Assembly: GCA_021292105.1 (NCBI GenBank)
Contig: CM037869.1
Coordinates: forward strand, 10,436,471 to 10,500,470
Reading direction: 5' to 3'
Origin: Anadara kagoshimensis
Taxonomy: Eukaryota > Mollusca > Bivalvia > Arcoida > Arcidae
Length of the DNA stretch: 64,000 nt
In this document: piece by piece, positions 16,047-28,509 of the stretch
How the letters are laid out: each line of letters opens with the position of its first letter
How positions within the stretch are numbered: position 1 is the first letter of the stretch
The notes under the pieces: model-generated
Databases searched by the model: none
What the model saw: the letters and a program-made list of their open reading frames with translations, nothing else
What the model was told of the DNA's origin: nothing
Translations under genes and position numbers: made by a program

Positions 16047-19000
16047 TCACTTTTTGCTTATCCACTCTTCTATATTAGACCAAATAGTTCGTACATATGG
16101 ACAGTCAAAGAATAAATGACATAAGTCTTCTTCGTAAGTTTTACAAAAGGTACAAAGCGATGAACTTTTTAATTTTATCTTTTGAAGAAAAACATTCGTA
16201 CCATATATTCTATGTATTATCCTAAAGTTTAACCATTTTAATTTAGGGTCTTTTACATTTTTATACAAATTTGTGTACACGTTACTCCAGTTAAAAGATT
16301 CTGGTAAATTGAGTTCTTGTGTCCATTTTGATTCAATTTTTGGTTTAATATACATTTCTTTTATAAATACATCATATATGTGTTGTGTTCCTTTCGAATA
16401 CTTACTAATAAATTTTAAATCGGATATATATGAGTTATCAATATTTTGATCATTCTCTTTGATATTAAGATTTGATATTATGCTTCTTTTTATCCCTTCA
16501 TAATTAGTAAAATGTATTTTAATGTCATATTTATTTTCAATTTCTTTTAATTCCATAATTTTTCTATTTCCATTCAATAAATCTCTAATTTTTACAATTC
16601 CTTTTTCATACCATTTTTTCCAAAAAATAGTGGATTTATCAATTTTTATCTTTGAATTATACCATAAACTATGATCAAGTACAGAAAATCGCTTATTTGA
16701 CTTTGGTGTTATTCTTTTGAATTCAGCGAAATATGTTAAGACTTCTTTCCAAAATACATTTTTAGCAGAGTTCGCTTTTAATTGACAGAAATCGTCTCCG
16801 AAGTCATCAACATGTATTAGTTTAACATTTACTATTGTCGAAAACAATCTTAAAATATTATCATTCCTAAGCTGTAGTCGGCGAAGCCAACTTAACTTAA
16901 GTGCTTTGATAAAACTTTATATCAACCATTCTGCACCCCCCTCGTTCATAATTCTGTATAATAAGCTTTCTGTTTACTTTATCTATTTTACCCTCCCATA
17001 AATAGTTATAAAATGCTTTTTCTAATTTTTGGATAATATTATTTTCTGGTTTTGGGAGACTAGTGAAAAGATGTGTTAGTTTAGGAAGGAGTAGGCTTTT
17101 TATTACAGTAATTTTACCAAACAAGGTGAGGTTTCTTTTTGACCAGGATTTTAAATCACGCTGAATTTCAGATAACTTGTTACTATAATTACTGATTGAT
17201 ATATGTTCCAAATCTGGTGTGTACTTAATACCAAGAACTGTAAATGCTTCTGATGTCCATTCTAAACCGGTATCTTTACACAACATATCTTTACTATTTA
17301 TTTTTGACCCTATCCATATAGCTTTAGTTTTTTCAATATTTGGCTTTAAACCTGAATATTTTGAAAATTGAAATAAAAGGTCTAGCGAACTCTTAAGACT
17401 TTTTTCACTTCCATCAAGAAAAATACAAGTGTCATCAGCATATTGTAATAAGCAAATTTCAGTATTGTCAATGTTTATACCCTTTATATTCTTGTTATGT
17501 CTGAACATGTTTGCCATTATCTCTGCACAAAGAATAAATAAATATGGTGAGATGGGATCCCCTTGGCGACAACCTCTAGATATTTTAAAGAATTGAGAGA
17601 AAATTCCATTCTGTATAACACACAATTCAGCATTATTGTAAAGAGTTTTAACATATTTTATAAATTCATGTCCAAAATTAAAAAATTGTAATGTTTTAAA
17701 TATAAATTTCCACGATACTGAGTCGAACGCTTTTTCAAAATCGATCAGAAGTAAAGCACCTGGGATATTTTTTTCTTTTGTAATTTGCAGAACATCATAA
17801 ATTATTCTAGTATTTTCGCCAATAAAGCGACCAGCTATAAAACCTCTTTGATTTTCGTGAATTAAATAATCTAACGTAGACTTCAATCTATTAGCAATGC
17901 AGCTTGAAATTAGTTTATAAGTTACATTTAATAATGAGATTGGTCTCCAGTTTTTTATGAGATTTCTACTTTTATCACCTTTTGGTAGTATGGAAATTAT
18001 ACCTTGTTTTTGAGTTAAAGACAATTCGCCTTTCTGAAGGCTGCAATTATAGGATTTTATTAAAAAATCATTAATATCTATCCAGAAAAACTTAAAGAAT
18101 TCTGTAGTAAAACCATCGGGTCCAGGAGATTTGTCATTTTTCATGTTTTTGAGAGCTTTTAGTAGTTCATCTGTTGTAATTGCTCCCTCCAGAGAATTCG
18201 CTTGGGTTTTATTTAACTTTTTTATATCATCATAGTTAAGACATTCATTGAGATTTACTTCTTCAAGTGAGTCGTCCCTACTTAAATATAGATTTTTATA
18301 AAATGTTTCTATTTCATCGAGAATTTCTTTTTGCCCTTGGATTAAGGATCCATTATCATTTTTAAGCAAGTTATTGTTTTATTTAAGTAGTTTCGTTTTT
18401 CTAAGCCACAGAAATATTTAGTCGGTTTTTCCCCTTCTTCCACCCATTTCGCCTTAGTTCGAATTAATAACCCTTTGATATAAACTTGTCTTAATTTTTC
18501 TAATTCTTCATTAAGTTTTTTCATTTCTTCTGTATATTCTAGTTTATTTGGTTCTTGTGATATTAGTTCATTAAGTTTAATTATTCTCAATTCAAGATTT
18601 ATTCTGGATTTATCCCTTTCTCTTTTTTTTCTTGCGCTATATTGAATTGAAGCCCCCCTTATTTTAAGCAAAAGCATATCAAGAAGCAGGTCATCTTTAA
18701 TCTTCAGAGCAGAATCATTATTATTAATATCTAAATCTAAATATTCATGTTTTAAATCTACAATCAAGTTCTTAATCATAGTAACATAATCGGTATCTCG
18801 TAGTAAATTATTATTAAATTTCCAAAAACCTTTTCCCCTTTTAAAATCTGACAAACGTAAATTTAATTCAACAATTGAGTGATCTGTTCGATAACCGGGT
18901 TTAATACCAGTGTCACTAACTAGTGTCATTATTTCTTCGGAAATGAGAAAAAAATCTAGTCGCGCTTTTTTCGCTGAGGATTGTGAAAACCAAGTGTAAT

Positions 19001-19567
19001 GTTTCTTATCTTCATTATTTACTCTCCATGGATCTATTAATTTAAACTGTTCTTTGATTTTTAAAACTTCTTGTCTGGCTTTTGGATTATTTACATTTTT
19101 ATATTGAAAGTAATCTAAATTTGGATCTTGTACCATGTTAAAATCGCCTGTTAAAATAACAAAATCGTTTTGTAATTCTTCAATAATGCCTTTCAGATTG
19201 TTAAAGAAACTTGGTTCATCTTTATTTGGTGCATAAATATTAATAAGCGTGAAAGTATATTTGTTTTCTATTAAAATTTCTAATACAATATAATTCCCGT
19301 TTCGTCTGACTTTTCACTTAAAATTTTAAATTCAAAGTTATTATTTAAAAGAATAGCTACGCCCCTCGCATTGCTTTTCCCATAACTCATGTATACCTTA
19401 TATCCCCAAAGTGTTTTTATTTGGTTTTCGTCTGATTTTATAAAATGCGTATCTTGTAAACAATATATACTAAATTTCTTATTTTTTAGATAATTTATAA
19501 CATCACGTCTTTTTTGCTTATCCCTCAGTCCTTGACAATTTAAAGATAATATTTTAATTTCCCCCAT
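16047..19567 (-). pseudogene. LINE ORF2: endonuclease, reverse transcriptase and zinc knuckle (three frameshifts)
   Basis: ORF2 starts at ATG 19567 with an APE-like endonuclease (ILSLNCQGLRD, LQDTHF; after a one-base shift near 19290, LINIYAPNK and VILTGDFN; then YTWFSQ, DFFL and TDHSIV). A second shift in an A run near 18357 leads into the reverse transcriptase (SPGPDGFTTEF, NWRPISLLN, NQRGFIAGR, LLLIDFEKAFDSVSW, RGCRQGDPISPYLF). The catalytic YADD is at about 17442-17431. A third shift near 16903 leads to the C-terminal region, ending with a zinc-knuckle pattern C-x2-C...H...C (LCTFCKTYEEDLCHLFFDCP). Total length is about 1,170 aa, normal for this class. Frameshifts are the only damage seen. 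Confidence 0.92.
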
Positions 19568-20858
19568 TATCCCTTAGATGAAAATATAAACCATTGTATA
19601 AATGAAAATGGTTATACATGTACCAAACACACCCACACCCCATATATACAGAACATACAAGACATACATATAACATAAGTAAATGATCACGTAATTATAT
19701 ACTGACTAATCAAATCTGTAATATCAAAATAATACAGGATATCGACGATATGAATACTCTGGAAAAATAGCTGTTTTTGCCTTTTAACCGATTAAAAACT
19801 TATTCAACATATATATTTATTTATATATATGTAATTCCATTTTAATAAAATGTGACTGTGACTTTGTTATTTAAGGAGAAATTATCTCATTATTCAGTTT
19901 TATATATTTGCAATATGTATTATTTTAATATTTTGTTATAAATTTAATTGATCGTAGTATATTATATTAATATGTCAATATTAATCACCATATGGCTTAT
20001 TTTTTAATAATGATATGGATATAACAAATTTTAATGGGAGCGAGCTATATAGTAAAAAGAAGGAAAAAACAGCTATTTTTCGCTTTTACAATAGTATACA
20101 TATGTGTATTATAGACATTAAAGTATCCATAGATTTTAGCATTAGACAACAGTATATATTCTAACAGCGTACACGTCATTTTGGCAGTGATGTTTAGTTA
20201 ACCGGGGATAGAGATTAAAAACGCGCATCAAGATAACATAGTGGCACAGTACTATTACACCGCTATACATCGACTCGAAACTCTATGTATACAAGTACCG
20301 GTACTCTCGACGAACCTTGCCGTAATGTCGTGTACAAAATAAATTACATTTATGCCCTTATACCAATGAAACGTATATACAATTACATTATATGAAGATT
20401 TACACATATATGTGCAGCAAATTTCAACAAGTATGCCCTTGTACCAATGAAACATATATATTTACACATATACGCATACACTATATGAAGATGTACACAT
20501 ATATGTGCAGCAATTTTCAACACTATGTCTCCAAATGATGGTCAGCTCTTCGACATATATACATACATGCACATACGCACACGTATACACATGCGCATGC
20601 ATGCACACATATATACCTGTATATACATATACACCCACAAACATGCACACACGCACACGCACATGTACGTGCATACACATTTCCACAACATATATATATA
20701 CATATGTACACATGCAATCACGCGTACATATATATACACATACATACACATATACACATAATCAGTTTCAATAATTATATGTGTCTAAATGTATTTTTTT
20801 CTATTTGGACTTAATGTAAAACAAGTTTTAATACATGTACACATTAAACACCATTATT
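19567..20858 (-). other. 1.29-kb spacer between ORF1 and ORF2 of the LINE
   Basis: Between the ORF1 stop and the ORF2 start (19568-20857) no coding frame is convincing. The spacer holds an imperfect tandem duplication of about 80-90 bp (20351-20431 and 20432-20522, both starting tatgccctt and ending near gcagcaa-tttcaac). It also holds an alternating purine/pyrimidine tract of TACA/CACG type at about 20550-20760. Short reading frames in that tract are products of the repeat. Confidence 0.7.
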
Positions 20859-22158
20859 TAATCAAGTTCAACAAGTTTAAGAGCATCAAGTGCTATGTTG
20901 TTGATATCTGTGAACCTTTTATAGCCGAGTCTCTCCGATTTAGGATTCCAACGCGATACAACTACCAATACATTTTCGATTTCCTTTTCGTTTAATAAGT
21001 TCAAGATTTTTCTGCTAGCACCGTATTCACCGTCGTCATCGATCGAATCCTGTGAGTTTCCTTGTTTGTCGGTGTATTTACAGACGAGTATATTATGTGT
21101 TGCGCGCGCGATTTCTGGTACTTGTAGAATTTGTTTTGTAGCTTCCCTGGCCTCCGACACATTCGAAATCCGAACGCATGCGCTTGGAATTTATTTTGAC
21201 CATCCACCAAAATTTCAGTATGTTCTATTTCAAATTTCCTTGATTTATCCTTTGTGAAAATTGCATCTGCTTTCGGTATGCGTACTTTCTCTCTATGAAC
21301 CTGACCGCTTGATCCAAACACAAGTTTATCACCAACTAACTTTGTATTGACATCTGTGTTTTTGAATTTCTCTTTTACATCAATCGCTCGCCTTCGATTC
21401 TCACGTTGCGATTCGGGATATTGTGCAAATATTCGTATTCCATTTGGAAGCAGGTCTATACTTCTAAGAAGCGCTTCCTTCTTACGGTACTCTGAACATT
21501 TTGCAATTATTGGTCGAGGAAATTTAGCATTTTTTGGAGACCTTGGACCAATTCTGTGAATTCGATCAAAGCTTATTTGTGGTAACTTTAAATGACTTTT
21601 GGCGATTTCATTTACGATTTCACTTAATTTCTCTCCTTCACTTTCTTGGACCCCTGTTATAATAACATTATCTCGCATACTACGAGCTGTTAAGTCTTCT
21701 ATTCTACTGTCATTTACCCCGACCTTTTGCTCTAACTTTATTACATACGCCTTAAGTAAATCGACTTCGGTTGTTAGGATTTTATTTTGCTCCCTTAATT
21801 CAGCTAGCATTGCTGTTTGGTCATCTGTTTCAGTACAGACTTGTTCAAGACGGGCGTCTATGCCTTGATCCCCATGTATATCTATATGTAACTGTTTTAG
21901 TTCCTCAGACGTATTTTCTACTTTTTTGAGAAATATATTAAGTGTCTCTTGCATTTGAGTAACAATACGTAATGTTTTTTCATTCATGTCATTACTATAT
22001 GTGTTACCTGTACATGTATCGGATGACTGGTTAACAGGTATACTGGACAACGTGCTAGATATTGAACCCTCTTTGTTTATCTCATTCATCCTGGAATTTT
22101 CAAATTTATCACTGTCTTCAGCTTTTTTGCGTTTTCTCGACTCCTCAGACTTCAACAT
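20858..22158 (-). pseudogene. LINE ORF1: coiled coil, RRM-like region and IMPACT/UPF0029-like C-terminal domain (one frameshift)
   Basis: From the ATG at 22158 the frame encodes a Lys/Glu-rich N-terminus, a heptad-like coiled coil around residues 95-155 and the L1-ORF1-type nucleic-acid-binding region (SMRDNVIITGVQESEGEKL, FDRIHRIGPRSP, RPIIAKC). A single-base shift near 21165-21185 moves the frame. The continuation (ARATHNILVCKY, then DSIDDDGEYGASRKILNLL, then NVLVVVSRW, then GYKRFTDINNIALDAL, stop at 20858) matches the core of the IMPACT/YigZ (UPF0029) domain. In cellular IMPACT this domain has ATHNI, a DDGE motif, VVVSRW and RFKHIN in the same order and spacing. The whole protein is about 430 aa. 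ORF1p normally binds element RNA as a chaperone. The role of the extra domain is unknown. Because of the frameshift this copy cannot make the full protein. Confidence 0.85.
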
Positions 22159-22282
22159 TAGTAACTTATACTTCAAATTGTCAAGAAAAAATTAAGTCAC
22201 CTGTTATGAAATGTGGCAAAAAACAGCAAATTTTCCAGAGCTCATTCCGTCATCCCGGTGTTTTTTCTATCACGTGACAATC

Positions 22283-22708
22283 GTCAACTGGAAACTTGTC
22301 TAAACTGAAGTACAGTGGAACATGTGAAAACCAAATCTCAGTCAACTGGAAACCTGTCTAAACTGAAGTACAGTGGAACATGTGAAAACCAAACCTCAGT
22401 CAACTGGAAACTTGTCTGAACTGAAGTACAGTGGAACATGTGAAAACCAAACCTCAGTCAACTGGAAACCTGTCTAAACTGAAGTACCGTGGAACATGTG
22501 AAAACCAAACCTCAGTCAACTGGAAACTTGTCTAAACTGAAGTACAGTGGAACATGTGAAAACCAAACCTCAGTCAACTGGAAACTTGTCTAAACTGAAG
22601 TACAGTGGAACATGTGAAAACCAATCCTCAGTCAACTGGAAACTTGTCTAAACTGAAGTACAGTGGAACATGTGAAAACCAAACCTCAGTCAACTGGAAA
22701 CCTGTTCA
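22283..22708 (+). repeat. 58-bp satellite, right part (about 7 monomers)
   Basis: This continues the array of 14400-15629 on the other side of the LINE. It is mostly the aaactgaag / acagtggaacatg variant, so it is more uniform than the left part. It ends abruptly at cctgttcatc near 22708. Confidence 0.95.
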
Positions 22709-23603
22709 TCAATTTATTACAAATTAATATACCAGCAATGGAATTAAAAAGATGAAATTGGTGAAGAGAATAAAATTTAAGTCTCAATGATTTTTTAAAA
22801 CATTTATTAATATTTTGTAAAAAAAAAATATTTTTAGAAACACAGACATCATACATCACATACATACATATTAATTACGGTAACAAAACATATCGTGACA
22901 ATGAAATTAAAACTTCACTGTGAATTTTACAAATCATAATTAAATTAAAAATACATATATATTTATAACATAATTTTTGTTTCTAACCTATTCTGAATCA
23001 TTCCAGCAATTCAGTATGAATTGAAATATAAAATTTCTATAAAATGAATGTAAATACTACAAAAAGCCTTAACTGTTTAAATTATCCTTACCAAACAGTC
23101 TGCTATAAAATAGTCTCAAAAATGTAAAATAATAAAAAAATATCCAACTTGAAATAACCCTTAATTAGAAGCCTTTAGTAAATTATCCCCTCAATCCCAA
23201 CCCTCTTCCATCCATGTTCATGGTTGCCTCTTGCCATTCATTTTTAAATATTAATAGAAAACAACTCTACAGCAGTCTTCAGTTAAATATCTTCCCCACC
23301 CCCACATTCACACTTTTACTGTTCATTTTTAAATATTCATAGAAAACTTCTTCAAAATAGACATGAATAGGAACATCAGATTTCATGTTTTATGACAATT
23401 AATTTATACAGGGAATTATTGCTCCAGATTTCACATTTGGAAACAGAACAGAATGCAACACATTCTCCAGGAAACCAATTCTTCTGTAATAGATTATCAG
23501 ATAAAAAAATGCCGAAATCCAGGCTGTCTCCACAAATTTGATCACATGTTATTGTGAAGATTGATATATCAAGACTTTAACATTCTGATCTTTTAAAGTT
23601 ATA

Positions 23604-26600
23604 TCAGAATTCTACCATCTGCATCATCATAACTTTACTCTCTATTATGTCTTTTAACCATTTTTCTCTGAATCTGGATTCTCCAGGTCTAAAATAATAA
23701 TAAAAAGCAAATAATTATAAAAATATTATAAATATTATTTATTTACATTAAAACCTCGATTCATCGCCACCATTTGTTCAGTCAAATTATGGTGTTATAA
23801 AGGGGTTCGGCAATAAATTTGGGTGTTGGATAAAGAAAAACATAAACAAAATGGATTTTGGGACTTCAAAATAATGTGGCGGTAGTTATCGAGTGGCATT
23901 ATAATGAGGTTTTACTGTAATTTATAAAACAAAAGTCAGCAATATTTTTTTCATACCTAGTGTTTAACATGTTAAATTGCATCAAAGAGATAAAGATCAT
24001 TGCACATACAATTTATATGTACTGTAAACATAGTTTCTTTTCACAAAAGAAAAGTTTCCCAAACTCATATAGTTGGTACTCTTGATTTTATCCATTCTTA
24101 TGTCGATAACAATGTCATATCTTAATTCTCAAGGGGGGAATTTTCGTAATTTTTTACAATTGGAGAAAATAACGAAAATATCCACCACACAAAAATAACT
24201 ATGTTTACAGTATTAAGTTTTAAAACCTATAGTTTTATCAGTCAAAGATACTGATCAAACACAAACAAACTGTCCCATGTCCAAATCACAATCCCAAAAG
24301 CAAAACAAAAATTATGAAAACTGGCAAATTAAAATAAATATGTGAAAAAAATATAGATATGATACCAAAGGATATGTTTAGTTTATGAAGAGCAGGGGAG
24401 ATAACTCTTTCTGGATATAACTTTATAAGACAAAGATTTTACATCACCTTAACTTTTGTATGTATGGACATGAGATGACACGATGCTGAAATGACAGTAA
24501 TAACTCTCCATACTTTTGTCTGATGAGTTAAAAATGACACAAATAATGAGGTAGGTTTATTTACTGTTAACAGACTTATTTTCGTGTGCAATTGATTTAC
24601 ATTTGAACCAAAAAATTGAAACATTAAATCATTTTAAATATGTACAGTATATGACATATGGCAGTTTTTATTTTATAAGAAAATGTCAAATCTTACAGTC
24701 TTATCAAAAACTGACTTATGTCAGAAATGTATTCATGAAATCATCTGTTTATGTAAATCTATATAATAATTTTAAATTAATATCGGGTAATATAAGCAAT
24801 TTAAGTATTAAAATCACCTCCTTGCGAATCATTAGGATAAATAGTCACAAACTCGTGCAATACTCTGACAACTTGAAAATGCGTTGGTTTACAGTTTAAC
24901 TTTATACATACCTGTGTACAAGTCTGTTTGCTTCAACACATAAAATACTTCTACAGGATAATGCTAGAAATAAAGAAAAATATTGAAATAATAACGGTTC
25001 TCAAAAATTAATGGTCGACCAGAAACATATATTTGACCTTTCATCTTCCATTTTATTGAAGATGCATGTTAATTGTGTCATAATGAAATCTTCATTTATT
25101 GAATTTCAATACAGGTGAAACAAGGACACATTGCATGCAATACATACAGAGTACGGTACATTTTCAATACAGTCAAACTTGTCTATAAAGGCCACCCAAC
25201 CAGTAAAAGTGGCCTTTATGAACAGGTGGTCTTTATATAAAGGTTCAAATAATATAAATAAAGAACAATTGGGGTGAAATTCTACTGACCTGTTATACAG
25301 AGGAGGTCTTAAAGACAGGTTGGACTGTAACTTCAGAACTGCTGGGGAGTGAAATTTTAACACATGTTTTAAGTCAAGATTCTTTTACTCATATCATGTA
25401 TATTGGGGTGGTAAGTTCTGGGATTTTGGTGGTAGTTGAAGTACCCTCATAAAAACACATTAGACATTGGCAGCCAAAGGTATTTATGGCAAATGTATGA
25501 CGGATGAGCAGAGTGTCAGATGTTAAATCATTTTCTCACACCTGTGACATGGAAATCCCTTGTTTTTACCCATGTGGGATTTCCTTGTCTCACCCTAGGG
25601 TTGAGACAGGCTACACGCTGAATTTCCCGCGTAGTTATACCTGCTCTGGATTTATCGTTGAAAGGACTCAATAAGTTTAGAAAAGTTCCAAAGTCAACCA
25701 ACAATTTCTCAACGTCACACTTAATTTATGACGTCATAATCATTTTACCTGAAAACGTCAACAAAAATTGACTATGTCATTTTTAGTGGACACGTATGAT
25801 GACATGAATACTGAATGTTTGATGGAATTTTTTGTTTACAAATCATGTTTTATGATACAAATATGTGAGAAAAAGAATCCTACACCAGTGACAGAGATAT
25901 CTCAAACTCTGATGAATAGTTCAATGTCCAGAACTCGCTAAAGCTCGTTCTGGACAGGAAAATATTCATCCTCGTTTGCAATATCTCTGTCTTACCCTGT
26001 TACTGGTGTAAGATTCTATTAATCCCATATATGTGACTTGTTATATAAAAGTCAGAGATGTTAGTGAAATATGGTTCAAATGTGGAAAGACAATGATAGT
26101 ATTAGCATTGTCCAAATAGAGCTAATACTTTGTCTGCCATTCATGTCCTGTTAGCCCGAGATTCCTCTGGCCCGAAAGATTTTTTTTTTTTTTTTTTAAA
26201 TCAGTTTCGGGGCCCGAAACTGATAAAAAAAAAAAAAAAAAAAAAAAATCTTTCGGGCCAGAGGAATCTCGGGCTAATGTCCTGTAAACCCAAACCCCCA
26301 TGACTCTGACATCAAAAACCACCATTAATTAAACTTACATCTGGTTTTATCTTAGAGACTTTAAATGCGAAGTAAACACATGCTGTTGCCCTGGGGATAG
26401 GTTTCCTTCTCGTTGGTATACTCCATCTGACACGGTACCTGTGACGTGTGTCAAACTCATGCTCGTCTTTACCCAAATAATCTATACAATATAACCAACT
26501 ATCCTCATAATTCCAGGTCTAAAATAAAAAACAAAAATATAACATTCTTACTTCAACATGAAGAATAAAATTATATTAAAACAAGAAAAAAATATCCTGG

Positions 26601-28459
26601 TGGTTACTTGTCAAAAACAAATGTGAAATGAAATGTTTGTGAAATCGTTATATTGGCACATCAACAGGGGATTACATCTGCAATTTTATCCACTCTTGTG
26701 GTATGAAGTACCGGTATATAAAGCTTGACTTGCTGTATTTTTAAAGAGGGTGTATTTTTCCAATTCATGAAATAAGCAAAAATTTCACCACATGAAGATA
26801 ACTACTTTAACACTATTTCATTATCCTCATATCTCAAAACAACATAAATTTTCAGGCCTTGTGATCGATATAAATTTTTTTTTGTAGCAGAAGAAGTTCT
26901 TCTGAAAATTATTTTGTGTCTGGTTATATAGTTATTAACTAAAGTGATACACATGTATGTTGGGAAGCGTCCTTTTGTGCCAATTACATATTTTTAGAGG
27001 TATCATTTCCGCCACTAATTTAAATTTCTGGTGTTTTAATTCTGCCAGAATCTGGAGATTTTTGCGCCAGTCTACCTGTAAGGGTAATTCATGTTAAGTG
27101 TTTCAAACTTCAGACTACAACATACATTATGCTCCAGAGTACAAATACAGCTGCAGTCAGGAGTCTGCATAACTCAGAGAAAGAAGACTTGTCTGTTGTA
27201 AAATATCATGAATATCTAAATGTCGCCAAGAATACGCATAGTGTGGTGAGCTATAAGTTCCAGCCATTGATATGATCGTGGATCGTATATTTACAGCATG
27301 TCTCTAAATATTTAATTATTATGTGGCATGATTTTAAATTATTTGTGGATTTTATCTATATGTCCCCAGACCTGATAAAGGAGGAGGCAAGACAAAATTA
27401 TTGTTCATATCTCCATTGCACTCTCAATAAAGTGAGGCAGCTGGGTACCATATTGGCGCAAAAGGACTAAGGGTTTTAAGAATGTTGGTGGCGGAAATAA
27501 TATACGGTACTGGAGCAAATGAGTTGTGGCAGAAAAGGATGCTAAAATGGCGCAAACGGATTTCACCCTGTAGGTCAATCTTTGCAACAAACAAAGACTT
27601 GTTATAATCCCTGGAGTAAAACTAATTAAACATCTTGATGATAATTCATGTACCTGAAAACTGTCAATCAAACAGAGCTAGCTGTCAATCAGATCATGAG
27701 TTACAATAAACCTTATTTAGCAGTCATATTTGTTGACATGGTTACCATCAATAAACCTACCAAACACCAATGAATGTACCAGGAGTCAAATTCAATCAAA
27801 GTCTCTCTGAGCAGTAATCAAATCAACATGGCACAGTCACAAGCAAAAATATAAAAACACCATCCTTTCTAGAGGATATTTTTAATCAGAACAAATGAAG
27901 AATCAAAGCTCAGAGTTAGCTAAAAATAGCCTAATACCAAAGAAAAAGAAAAAAATACAAATTAAGACCATACCTTTATAAAATCATTTATTTTTTCTTC
28001 TCCTTTTTCAACTGTAAATTCAGAAATTGTTAACCATTTTATATCTTTTAGTTGATAATTGTCCCTCACAAATGTAGATTGTCGTGAAGCATCAGCAACC
28101 TTAGACAGTTCAAATGACTTTTCACGTTCAGTAAGAGACAAACTGGTCTCTAAGCGACCAATGGCTGATTCAATCACTTCGTCGACCAATCGCCGAGCCT
28201 GGTCAGCATATATCTCATCAGTTGACATATTTTCCTTAAAATATAAGAAAAAGTTAAATCAAAACATAGAAATATTTTAAATTCTTATTTTCAAAATCCT
28301 AGACAGTCTGGATTCAATCCATATTTCATTATTTTTATAACAAGGGGTATTATTATGTCAAGGTCAAAACTTGCTTACACAAGATTTCTACAATAAATTA
28401 ATTATTTACAGTAAAACATTAAAACACATAAAAATATACATGCTCATACATACAGGTTT

Positions 28460-28509
<50 letters not shown>

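Larger units (their letters stand above)
15630..22282 (-). mobile_element. Near full-length L1/Tx1-like non-LTR retrotransposon
   Basis: About 6.65 kb on the - strand: a short 5' UTR, ORF1 (22158-20858), a 1.29-kb spacer, ORF2 with endonuclease, reverse transcriptase and a C-terminal zinc knuckle (19567-16047), a 3' UTR of about 0.4 kb, and an A-rich tail that reads as a T run at 15628-15650. It splits a 58-bp satellite. The 15-mer gtcaactggaaactt flanks both ends (15615-15629 and 22283-22297), so the two satellite flanks overlap by 15 bp, as expected of a target-site duplication. The coding frames have about four single-base shifts and I saw no in-frame nonsense codon, so this copy is recent but inactive (or the shifts are assembly errors). 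The Tx1/L1-like assignment rests on the coiled-coil plus RRM ORF1, the APE-type endonuclease and the ORF2 zinc knuckle; the exact clade needs a tree. Confidence 0.93.

Noticed and set aside
20462..20774. Overlapping open frames rich in Tyr, Thr, Cys, His and Val
   Set aside because: They come from the TACA/CACG microsatellite in the LINE spacer and occur on both strands at once.
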